A DNA stretch of 10,831 bases from contig DASVES010000473.1 in NCBI GenBank assembly GCA_036380435.1, forward strand, positions 1 through 10,831, given 5' to 3'. The notes below the pieces were generated by a model that saw only the letters and a list, made by a program, of their open reading frames with translations, was not told the origin of the DNA and did no database searches. Positions within the stretch are counted from its first letter, which is position 1. Every line of letters begins with the position of its first letter. The translations under genes were made by a program, and so were the position numbers. Source of the stretch: DASQDT01 sp036380435 (GTDB lineage Bacteria > Acidobacteriota > Blastocatellia > Pyrinomonadales > Pyrinomonadaceae). Positions 1-6,435 of this stretch are shown in pieces.

Positions 1-3
1 GTC

Positions 4-33
4 ACCCGCTCGCTACCGCTCGCGGTACTGTGC
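4..33 (+). repeat. Intergenic repeat, copy 1 (CGCTACCGCTCGCGGTACTG family)
   Basis: This 30-bp unit lies just downstream of the stop codon of the GT4-methyltransferase gene. An exact reverse-complement copy lies at 3227-3256, and a direct copy, exact over 28 bp, lies at 3293-3320. Similarity to the 3227-3256 copy continues to position 39 with two mismatches. Its core TACCGCTCGCGGTA is itself a small hairpin, with a 6-bp stem and a 2-nt loop. No coding region is associated with it. It behaves like a dispersed intergenic (REP-like) repeat, but its genome-wide copy number cannot be judged here. Confidence 0.85.
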
Positions 34-47
34 TTGCCGACACCTTC

Positions 48-68
48 CATTGAATCAATGATTCAATG
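48..68. repeat. 21-bp perfect palindrome over the stop codon of the GT-methyltransferase gene
   Basis: The arms CATTGAATCA (48-57) and TGATTCAATG (59-68) are exact reverse complements around one central base. The palindrome covers the stop codon (63-65) of the minus-strand gene. It is AT-rich in very GC-rich surroundings and has no T-run that would make it a classical intrinsic terminator. It could be a transcription-end hairpin, an operator, or the scar of a repeat insertion. Confidence 0.6.
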
Positions 69-2897
69 AGCCGATGAATCAATTCCTTGAACCTCGAACG
101 CCATGACGAGCGGCGCGGAGCCGTGCTGCTCGAACCAGCAGACGTGCTGCGCGACGAGGTCGAGCTTGAGTTGGTAGCGGCCGGGCGCGTCGGGGGCGCG
201 GAAGCCCAGCGCGAGACGCACGCGCTCGCCCGGCGCGAGGGGGCGCGGGAGCGGCGGCTCGCCGTGACGCTCGAAGAGGACGACGCGGCCCTCGTCGTCG
301 AAGACGCGCACGCCGAGCATCACTGCTCCGCGCCGGTCGGCCGCGCCCGTGAGCCAGACGGTGTCGCCCGTGTTCTCGATTTCGAGCGACAGGCCGAAGT
401 CCGCGCCGGGTGAAAGCGTCGGAGGCCGTGCCGGTGCTTCGTCGCCCGGCACGGCGTCGTTGCCCGGCATGGCGTCATCGTCCGTCGCCGTGGCGGCGGC
501 GGCGGTGATGCGCGCGGAGAGGCGGCCCGGAGCGCGGCTGTCGGGGACGCCGTCGGCTGGCGAGACGCCGTGCGTGACCTTCTTGCAGAGCAGGTAGTTC
601 AAGTCTTGCTGGACGAAGCGCACGCGCTCATTCTCAACGGAATCGCGCTCGAAGAGGCCGTTGACGCTCACGTAGTCGCCGACGACGAGGAAGCCGTGCT
701 CGCGGAGAAGCGCGCGCAGGTACGCGGGGTCGAATGGCGACTCCAGCGTCTCGTAGAGGCGCATCACGTCCGTGAGTTCGGCCGCGGTCTCGGAGCCTTC
801 GTCGGGCTTGCCGCCTTCGAGGATGAAGAGCATCCCGCCGTAAGAGACCATCTCGCTCAGGTGGCGCATCACGGCGCGCTCGTCCTCGAAGTGGTGGAGC
901 GAGTCGTAGCAGAAGGCGGCGTCGAAGACTTCGTCGAGCGGGGCCGACTCGGCGTCGTGGACGAGGAAGCGGCAGACGATGGGCGTCTCGTGATCCACGT
1001 CGTAGGGGACGCAGGCCGTGCGCTGGCGGGCGATCTCGATGAGTTCGGGGCTGATGTCGATGCCGGTGACTTCGTAGCCGAGGCGCGCGAAATACTCGGA
1101 GAGCCAGCCGGAGCCGCAGCCCACGTCGAGGAGGCGTCGGCCCGGAGGGAGCGCGAGCGCGACGGCGAGGTTGGCGAAGTCGCAGAAGTGTCGATGCGTC
1201 TCGGGGTCCATCCCGTCGCCCTCGTGCTTGGGCGGCTTGTTCGAGAGGTTGTAGAAGGGCTTGGTGAAGAGATAGTGGTGACGCTCGGCGTCGAGCTTCC
1301 GCGGATACTCGACGGCCGCGCGCTTGTAGTCAACGCCCTCGACCTTCCGCAAACGCCCCGGCGCGTGCGTCGTCGCCGCGCCTTCGTCCGCGACCGCTGT
1401 CGTCGCCTGCTCCGACGAGGACGACGCTGAGCCAGCATCCCTCTCATCGCTCGCGCTTGCAGACTCTTCAGAAGTAGAAGTAGCGAGAGAGGCAGCGGCG
1501 GACGTGTCGGCGGAAGAAGCGGCGTGCGTGTCGGCTTCGGGCGCGTGACGGGTCGTTGCGGCGGCGGCGAAGGCGCGCTCGGGCGCGAGGGCGGCGACCT
1601 CGGCGGCGACCGCGCTGATGACTGACGTGTCGGCCTCGGGGTCGAGACGCAGGCGCGAGATTTCCGCGGAGACGCCGCGGACGAGACGGCGGCGGGCGCG
1701 GCCACCGATCACTTCGTCGATGAAAGAGAGATAGCGCGCGGCGCTCTGCTCGATGCGGTGCTCGGCGAGGACGTGTCGGCGCGCGCGCGCCCCGACGCTC
1801 TCGCGCAAGGCGGCGTCCGCCAGCAGGCGTTCGAGGTAGGCGCGTAGCTCCGCGTCGAGCCAGCGGCCCGCATCCACCTTGACGACCGCGCCCTCCGGCA
1901 GCTCCGAGAACCAGCCGGCGTCGGAGACGACGGCCGCGACGCCCGCGGCCATGATGCGGCACAGACTGCCCGACGCCTCGCCGCACGTGCGCGTCCGCAG
2001 GTTGAGCGCCACGTCCGTCTCCGCGATGCGCCGTTCGAACTCGTCAAGCGTGACGTGGCCCGTGATCTCGACGCGCTCACTCAGCCCATGCTCGCGGATG
2101 AGCGCGCGCACGTCGTAGAACGGATTGGTCTCGCCGACGAGTGTGTAGCGAAAGTCGTAATCATCCTTGAGCGCGGAAAGCGCGCGCAGGGCGTGGCCGA
2201 CGCCCTTGCCGGGCGTGATGAGGCCGAAGGAGGCGAGGCGCACCGGACGAGCGTTTGCAGCGTCGGCCGTGTCGCGCGTGGGCGGCTCGCGACTCGCGGC
2301 CCCCTCGGTGACGTGGTGGTTGACGTGGGCGACCGGGGTGCCCGGCGCCAACTGCTCGAAGCGCGCGGCCGACAGGCGCGAGTGCGTGATGACGGCCTCG
2401 GCGCCGAGGGCGAGGCGGCGGTTGAGCGGGAAGTGAAGCGGCGCGGCGAAGTGTGACGGCAATCCGCCGCGCGCGAGCGCCTCGGCGGCGCGCGCCCTCT
2501 CTTCGGGGCCGTGCTCGGAGCCGACTTCGTCGAGGTAGATATTCACGTCGCCGCGCTCGCGGGCGAGACCGAGGAAGAAGTCCTGCAAGGCGAAGTCGTG
2601 GAAGACGACGACGCCGGGGCGGCGCGAGGCCGCGTCGTAAATCCCGGAGTGATAGCGGTGGTCGTTGCCGAGGTGATAGACGACGGCGTCGTAGTCGTCG
2701 AGGCGTTCGAGCGCGGCGGGGTCGCTGACGTAGTCGAACCAGCGGAAGCGCGCGCACGTCTCGGCGTTCGACGGCTCGAAGCCATCGACGAAGAGATCGA
2801 TACGAGCGCCGGCGGCGAGGTGCGGCAGCAACTCCTCGCTGTAGTCGGAGATGCCCGAGCGCTGCGGGCTTAAGGGGCTGAAGTAAGCGAGTCTCAT
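63..2897 (-). CDS. GT4 glycosyltransferase / SAM-dependent methyltransferase / Ig-like domain fusion protein
   Basis: This 944-residue protein probably transfers a sugar from a nucleotide-sugar donor and methylates a sugar in surface-glycan synthesis at the cytoplasmic side. Residues 1-395 look like a GT-B fold GT4 enzyme: MRLAYFSPLSPQRSGISDYS at the start, HDFALQDFF at 100-108, the donor-side segment FGLITPGKG at 224-232, and GEASGSLCRIMAAG at 306-319 followed by DAGWFSELP. The second Glu of the usual EX7E motif is absent (Ile315). Residues 396-515 are a disordered Ala/Ser/Thr/Glu-rich linker. Residues 520-775 are a class I methyltransferase: LLDVGCGSG at 589-597 is the SAM-binding glycine motif, and GIDIS follows at 612-616. 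Residues 830-937 form an Ig-like domain also present in the genes at 3359 and 3975. I chose the ATG at 2897 over a TTG at 2909 because the GT4 family begins at MRLAYF. No clear Shine-Dalgarno precedes it, and the upstream sequence is the arm of a fold-back repeat. Sugar, acceptor and methylated position are unknown. Confidence 0.85.
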   Translation of the reverse strand: MRLAYFSPLSPQRSGISDYSEELLPHLAAGARIDLFVDGFEPSNAETCARFRWFDYVSDPAALERLDDYDAVVYHLGNDHRYHSGIYDAASRRPGVVVFHDFALQDFFLGLARERGDVNIYLDEVGSEHGPEERARAAEALARGGLPSHFAAPLHFPLNRRLALGAEAVITHSRLSAARFEQLAPGTPVAHVNHHVTEGAASREPPTRDTADAANARPVRLASFGLITPGKGVGHALRALSALKDDYDFRYTLVGETNPFYDVRALIREHGLSERVEITGHVTLDEFERRIAETDVALNLRTRTCGEASGSLCRIMAAGVAAVVSDAGWFSELPEGAVVKVDAGRWLDAELRAYLERLLADAALRESVGARARRHVLAEHRIEQSAARYLSFIDEVIGGRARRRLVRGVSAEISRLRLDPEADTSVISAVAAEVAALAPERAFAAAATTRHAPEADTHAASSADTSAAASLATSTSEESASASDERDAGSASSSSEQATTAVADEGAATTHAPGRLRKVEGVDYKRAAVEYPRKLDAERHHYLFTKPFYNLSNKPPKHEGDGMDPETHRHFCDFANLAVALALPPGRRLLDVGCGSGWLSEYFARLGYEVTGIDISPELIEIARQRTACVPYDVDHETPIVCRFLVHDAESAPLDEVFDAAFCYDSLHHFEDERAVMRHLSEMVSYGGMLFILEGGKPDEGSETAAELTDVMRLYETLESPFDPAYLRALLREHGFLVVGDYVSVNGLFERDSVENERVRFVQQDLNYLLCKKVTHGVSPADGVPDSRAPGRLSARITAAAATATDDDAMPGNDAVPGDEAPARPPTLSPGADFGLSLEIENTGDTVWLTGAADRRGAVMLGVRVFDDEGRVVLFERHGEPPLPRPLAPGERVRLALGFRAPDAPGRYQLKLDLVAQHVCWFEQHGSAPLVMAFEVQGIDSSAH

Positions 2898-2907
2898 CAA
2901 GTTCGTC

Positions 2908-3016
2908 AATCGTAAATCGTGAATCGTAAATCGTAAAGCCCGCCGGCCGCCCGTCGGACTTCATCGCTCAAGGCGCCACCGTCTCAACCACGATTTACGA
3001 TTTACCATTTACGATT
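2908..3016. mobile_element. 109-bp fold-back element with 27-bp inverted arms (MITE/REP-like)
   Basis: The left arm (2908-2934) and right arm (2990-3016) are inverted copies matching at 25 of 27 positions, built from tandem AATCGTAAATCGT units. The 55 bp between them are GC-rich and non-coding. The right arm supplies the stop codon of the truncated reading frame at 3009-3170. The left arm ends 10 bp before the start codon of the GT4-methyltransferase gene, so it forms that gene's leader. There is no transposase, so if mobile it would be a non-autonomous element. The arms are far more AT-rich than their surroundings. Whether copies occur elsewhere in the genome is unknown. Confidence 0.6.
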
Positions 3017-3170
3017 CATGGCCGCCGACGATGAGGACGACGAAGACGGCGAGCCGCGTCAGCACGTAGGCGTAGAGCGCCGAGCGCACGGCGGGCGAGC
3101 TGCGGAGGCTCTGCCACGCTGACGCCGCGCCAGCGCTTTCATCCGTCTTCGCTGACGCTTCGCTATTCAT
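3009..3170 (-). pseudogene. 5' remnant of a polytopic membrane protein gene, truncated by the fold-back element
   Basis: This short frame begins at an ATG (3168-3170) with a good Shine-Dalgarno (AGAAGGG, 3177-3183 on the complementary strand) 6 nt upstream. It encodes 53 residues: a hydrophilic start (MNSEASAKTDESAG), then VRSALYAYVLTRLAVFVVLIVGG, a single membrane segment at about residues 30-50. The reading then runs into the arm of the repeat at 2908-3016 and stops after HES. An arginine just before the hydrophobic stretch and the LTRL motif resemble the first membrane helix of PIG-V/GT39-like glycosyltransferases. No continuation of such a protein is visible on the other side of the repeat. 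It is most likely a gene whose 3' part was lost. A genuine single-pass small protein is the alternative. Confidence 0.5.
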
Positions 3171-3226
3171 CACAGGCCCTTCTCTGGGAGCACGGGCGCC
3201 TTGCAGCCCGCCGCCGGCGCCGACAG

Positions 3227-3256
3227 GCACAGTACCGCGAGCGGTAGCGAGCGGGT
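3227..3256 (-). repeat. Intergenic repeat, copy 2 (inverted)
   Basis: This is the exact reverse complement of 4-33 over 30 bp, and 34 of 36 positions match when extended to 3221. It pairs with copy 3 (3293-3320) across a 36-bp spacer, so the two could form one 28-bp perfect stem in single-stranded DNA or RNA. It lies downstream of the lipoprotein gene and upstream of the remnant gene. Confidence 0.85.
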
Positions 3257-3292
3257 CTCGCGTGCTTGAGACGAGCCTTTAGCGTAGACGCA

Positions 3293-3320
3293 ACCCGCTC
3301 GCTACCGCTCGCGGTACTGT
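3293..3320 (+). repeat. Intergenic repeat, copy 3 (direct, partner of copy 2)
   Basis: This copy is identical to 4-31 over 28 bp, in the same orientation as copy 1 and opposite to copy 2. Together with copy 2 it forms a REPIN-like inverted doublet about 40 bp downstream of the lipoprotein stop codon. In transcripts of the lipoprotein operon the doublet would fold into a long hairpin that could end transcription or protect the 3' end. No T-tract follows it. Confidence 0.85.
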
Positions 3321-3358
3321 CCCACGCTCACGGCACGTTAATGTGCGCGTGCTCCCGG

Positions 3359-3925
3359 TCATTCAACTTTGACGTTGACGCGCAGCGGCTGCGACCCCTT
3401 GTCTTTGAAGAAGGTGACCTGCTCCTGCACCATGTCGAGTTCGAGGATGTAGTCGCCGGGGTTCTTCGGCGCGGTGATGACGAGAGGCAGCTCGGCCTCC
3501 TCGCCGGGGGCGAGGTCGCGCTGCACGCCGTAGCGCCCGTCCATGTTCGTCGCCAGCGTGCCGTCGGGTTGGAGCCAACTGTTCATGACGGCTATGACGT
3601 ACTTGTTACCCTCCTGATCGTGAGGGGCGATCCACGTGACGTTGCTCGTATTCCTGACGTTGACGTTGATGGTCTGCTTCTGCCCGGCCCGCATCCGCGC
3701 GGGCGCGTCGAGAAGCGTGATCTGCGCCCGGTAGCCCTCATCGGGTAGCGGCCCCGGCGCCGTGGGCGCTGTCGTCCCGGCGGCCGCGCCCGCGGCCGGC
3801 TGCCCGCCTGACTGGGCGACGTTCTCCACGCCCCGGCCGCCGCAGCCCGACAACGCCGACGCGCACAGTAGTAGCGCACACGCCAGAGCGAGCGCGGCCG
3901 TGATTCTTCTCCTCGTCCGTATCAT
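3359..3925 (-). CDS. Lipoprotein with a single Ig-like domain
   Basis: This 188-residue exported protein has an Arg-rich start (MIRTRRR), a hydrophobic helix at about residues 8-25, and a lipobox LSGC whose cysteine is residue 28. It should therefore be lipidated and anchored in the cell envelope. A Gly/Ala/Pro/Thr-rich tether (29-61) leads to a 127-residue beta-rich domain (62-188) ending in GDYILELDMVQEQVTFF and KGSQPLRVNVKVE. This domain closely matches the C-terminal domain of the membrane protein encoded 49 bp upstream: 57 of 127 positions are identical in an ungapped hand alignment. A possible Shine-Dalgarno (AGAAGGG, complementary to 3937-3943) lies 11 nt before the ATG. It is probably co-transcribed from the gene at 3975-6236. 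No catalytic motif is visible, so a binding or structural role for envelope glycans is inferred only. Confidence 0.85.
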   Translation of the reverse strand: MIRTRRRITAALALACALLLCASALSGCGGRGVENVAQSGGQPAAGAAAGTTAPTAPGPLPDEGYRAQITLLDAPARMRAGQKQTINVNVRNTSNVTWIAPHDQEGNKYVIAVMNSWLQPDGTLATNMDGRYGVQRDLAPGEEAELPLVITAPKNPGDYILELDMVQEQVTFFKDKGSQPLRVNVKVE

Positions 3926-3974
3926 TTCGGAAACGTCCCTTCTTTTATTCGATCTCGTCGAAACGGTGCAATGG

Positions 3975-6236
3975 TCACTCCACGCGCACGCTCACGCGCA
4001 GGGTTTGTGATCCCTTCTCATAAAACCACGTCACGCCCTCGTGTACCATGTCGATCTCCAGCACGTACTCGCCCGGGGCCTTTGGCGCGATGACGTTGAG
4101 CGTGAGTTCCGCCTCGTCGCCGGAGCCGAGGTCGCGCGGCAGCGCAGTCCGGCCGTCGAGGTCATTTACAACAGTCCGGCCGTCGGTGGCAAGCCAGCGG
4201 TCGCCGACGTTTACCTGAAGCATGCCCTGCGCGTTGCCGCGCGCCGGCCACGGGGCTGACCCTTCGTTTCTGACTCTGACGAGCAGCGACGCACGCTCGC
4301 CCGGCTTCATTCGCGCGGGCGCACGGGGCAGGGAGAGGCGCGCGCGGTACGCGCCGTCGGGGAGCGCGGCGGCGCGTCCGTCCGGCGCGGGCGAGGGGAC
4401 GGCCGCGCCCCGTTCCACTTCGAGCAGGTAGAGGCCGATGTTGTTGTGCGGCGAGTAGAAGGGAATCGTCACGGGCGTCTGGCCGACGATCTTGAGGCCG
4501 CGTCTTTCGAGGCTCGCGCGGGCCGACTTCAGGTCTTCGGGGAAGGAGAGCGAAAAGAGTCGCTTGCCGGCGGCGCGGTCGAGCGCTTCGGCGAATCTTT
4601 GTTCGGACGCGCGCGTCGTGAAATATTCGGGTTGTCGCGCGTTGATGACCGGCGCGCGCGGACGCAGCAGCGCCTCGAAGCCGTTCGACTTCATACTGCT
4701 ATCGACCCACACCTCGACGCCCGCGAACAGCGCGCGCTCCTTGTCGGGGAGAAAGTCAGCGAGGCTGTGGTCGCGCAGCAGCAGGTGCGCGGCTTCTCTC
4801 AGGTGAGTGCGGGGTTGCGAGAACACGGTCGGGCGTCCGCCCCACTCGGTTCGCAGGACGTAGCGGCAGGCGAGCGCGCCCTGCGCGGCCAGCGCCAGCC
4901 ACAGCGCGCAGGCGAGCGAGTACTTCAAGGCGGCGCGCATTCTCACATTCGCGCGCGCGGCCGACGCGGCGAGCATGAGGACGAGCGCGCCGCCGAGCAG
5001 CTCAAGGTGCAGCACGTAGCGGACGTAGCCCGTCGTGGCGGCCCAGGTGAGTGAGTCGAGCAGCACGACGAGGCAGAGGGCGCGCACGAGAGCGTCGCGG
5101 CGGGCGAGGACTAAGCCTGCGAGCGCGGCGACGAAGCCGAGCGCGAGCCGGCCTGAATAGACGTTCAACTCCGAGAGCCGTTCGGGCGTGAACACAGAGG
5201 CGACGGGCCAGAGAAGCTTTCCCCACCACCCGGCCGCCGCCGGCCCCCAGCGCGGGTCGCGCCAGTCCTGCGCGGCCCAGTAGGGCGACTCGAAGATCGT
5301 GTTGAAGAGCGGGAAGACGGGGCTGCCCGTCTCGCCGTAGATGTAGAAGGTGAACGGCAGGAGCGGGACGAGGAACGCCGCCGCCGCGAGGGCGAGCGAG
5401 AGCAAAATCTCCCTGCGCGCCGGTCGGAGTTTGAACAGAAGTTGATAGGTGTAAATGAGCGCGATGAAGCACGCGACCGTCAGGTTCGTGAGCTTGAAGG
5501 CGACGGCCACTCCGAGCAAAAGCCCGAGACGCGCGGCCGCAACGCGCACGCTTCCCCGTTCTCCGTCGCGTCGCAGCGCCACGTAGACCGCTTCGAGGAT
5601 GAGCGGGAGGGCGAGCACGTCAACCATGTAGTTGTTGATCTCGAACAGAGAGTGCTCGCAGAGCATGATGAGCAGCACGCCGAACGCGCGCCGCCGCGCG
5701 CCGCTGATGTAGGGGCGCAGCAGTCTCTCGACGACCTGAGCGGCCCAGACGAGCGCCAGGAGGTTCGGCAGGGTGCCGAGGCGGTAGCCGAGCAGGCGTC
5801 GGCAGAGGCCCGTCACGATGTCGGGCGAGGGGTTGAACGGGATGGGCGCTGGGAAGAAGTCGCCGGGCATGAAGAGCGGCCCCGCGAGCGCCCTCTCGGC
5901 GTGGAGCAGGCGGTAGTTGAGCACGTCGAAGGACACGTCGGGGAAGGGCACGCGCAGCGCGTAGACGAAGGCGAGGGGCAGGGCGACGACGAGCCAGAAG
6001 GCGGGCGGCGTTCTTTCTCTCTCCTCCCCCGTCGCGACATAGAAATACCAGGCGAGCGCCGCGAGCAGAAGCGTCAGCGCCCACGCCAGCCTCTGGTCGG
6101 CGACGGCCCACAGGTACTCGCGCGCGAAGGCCGCCAGGTACAGCAGCATCAAGGCGTCGCCGAGCCCCACGCGGCGCAGGAAGTCCCGCGCCCTCCGCGG
6201 CAATGCGGCGCGCGCTATCACAGGTGCTTCAGACAT
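3975..6236 (-). CDS. Polytopic GT-C-like membrane glycosyltransferase with C-terminal Ig-like domain
   Basis: This 753-residue inner-membrane protein has roughly ten to twelve hydrophobic helices between residues 28 and 456. The first long outward loop carries acidic residues in PFPDVSFDVLNYRL (97-110), where GT-C enzymes place their catalytic or metal-binding Asp/Glu. It also has FNPSPDIVTGL (134-144) and, before the last helices, a TGYVRYVLHLELL segment. This supports transfer of a sugar from a polyprenyl-phosphate donor on the outer face, but the acceptor is unknown. Residues 460-620 are a soluble alpha/beta-like part, and 627-753 are an Ig-like domain ending GEYVLEIDMVHEGVTWFYEK, shared with the downstream lipoprotein. 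The frame is open up to 6371, but the upstream 45 residues are Arg-rich and unlike a membrane-protein start. The ATG at 6236 (MSEAPVIARA) with GAGGG 12 nt upstream is preferred. The family assignment rests on fold-level features. Confidence 0.75.
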   Translation of the reverse strand: MSEAPVIARAALPRRARDFLRRVGLGDALMLLYLAAFAREYLWAVADQRLAWALTLLLAALAWYFYVATGEERERTPPAFWLVVALPLAFVYALRVPFPDVSFDVLNYRLLHAERALAGPLFMPGDFFPAPIPFNPSPDIVTGLCRRLLGYRLGTLPNLLALVWAAQVVERLLRPYISGARRRAFGVLLIMLCEHSLFEINNYMVDVLALPLILEAVYVALRRDGERGSVRVAAARLGLLLGVAVAFKLTNLTVACFIALIYTYQLLFKLRPARREILLSLALAAAAFLVPLLPFTFYIYGETGSPVFPLFNTIFESPYWAAQDWRDPRWGPAAAGWWGKLLWPVASVFTPERLSELNVYSGRLALGFVAALAGLVLARRDALVRALCLVVLLDSLTWAATTGYVRYVLHLELLGGALVLMLAASAARANVRMRAALKYSLACALWLALAAQGALACRYVLRTEWGGRPTVFSQPRTHLREAAHLLLRDHSLADFLPDKERALFAGVEVWVDSSMKSNGFEALLRPRAPVINARQPEYFTTRASEQRFAEALDRAAGKRLFSLSFPEDLKSARASLERRGLKIVGQTPVTIPFYSPHNNIGLYLLEVERGAAVPSPAPDGRAAALPDGAYRARLSLPRAPARMKPGERASLLVRVRNEGSAPWPARGNAQGMLQVNVGDRWLATDGRTVVNDLDGRTALPRDLGSGDEAELTLNVIAPKAPGEYVLEIDMVHEGVTWFYEKGSQTLRVSVRVE

Positions 6237-6306
6237 TTGAAATGTCGGCCCTCGCCCGCGCGTGCTCCGCCGCCGACGCTCCGGCGCGCGCGCGGGCCGT
6301 GATTTC

Positions 6307-6335
6307 TTGACTTCGGATTTCAGGGCGCAGACAAT
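6307..6335 (+). promoter_or_regulatory. Candidate sigma70-type promoter in the divergent intergenic region
   Basis: TTGACT (6307-6312) is followed after 17 bp by GACAAT (6330-6335), giving five and four matches to the consensus boxes at ideal spacing. It would drive the rightward membrane protein gene with a leader of about 95 nt. The 199-bp gap (6237-6435) should also contain the promoter for the leftward gene at 6236, but I see no convincing one. Confidence 0.3.
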
Positions 6336-6435
6336 GCCACGGCGGTTCGTCCGGAAGAGGTGTCGAGGCATCGACGACGCCGCCCCGAAGCGCCGCGTGT
6401 GTTTCTGAAAAGGCGCTAGACCCTAACACCTCCGC

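Noticed and set aside
487..510. GGC-rich run (Ala tract) in the GT-methyltransferase gene as a possible slippage site
   Set aside because: The short Ala run lies within a linker of the Ig-like domain, and the frame stays open on both sides. There is no evidence of phase variation.
570..1430. 286-residue open frame on the plus strand
   Set aside because: It is antisense to the methyltransferase part of the fusion gene, whose motif LLDVGCGSG is clear. The composition is repetitive Val/Glu/Ala/Arg.
2898..2909. TTG start four codons upstream for the GT4-methyltransferase
   Set aside because: It begins inside the repeat arm, whereas family members begin at the MRLAYF equivalent (2897).
2161..2964. 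267-residue minus-strand frame overlapping the GT4 start
   Set aside because: It is Arg/Leu/Pro-rich and out of frame with the well-supported GT4 domain. Its first part simply reads through the fold-back repeat.
2908..3016. CRISPR-like tandem repeats
   Set aside because: The AATCGTAAATCGT units are adjacent and partly inverted, with no regular unique spacers and no cas genes.
3333..3346. Small near-palindrome GCACGTTAATGTGC
   Set aside because: It is only 14 nt with a wobble pair. It could be an operator, but nothing else supports it.
5442..6302. 286-residue open frame on the plus strand
   Set aside because: It is antisense to the GT-C-like protein at 3975-6236, highly charged and without recognisable features.
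6237..6371. 45-residue upstream extension of the GT-C-like protein
   Set aside because: It is strongly basic and low in hydrophobicity, with no ribosome binding site. The ATG at 6236 gives a normal membrane-protein start.
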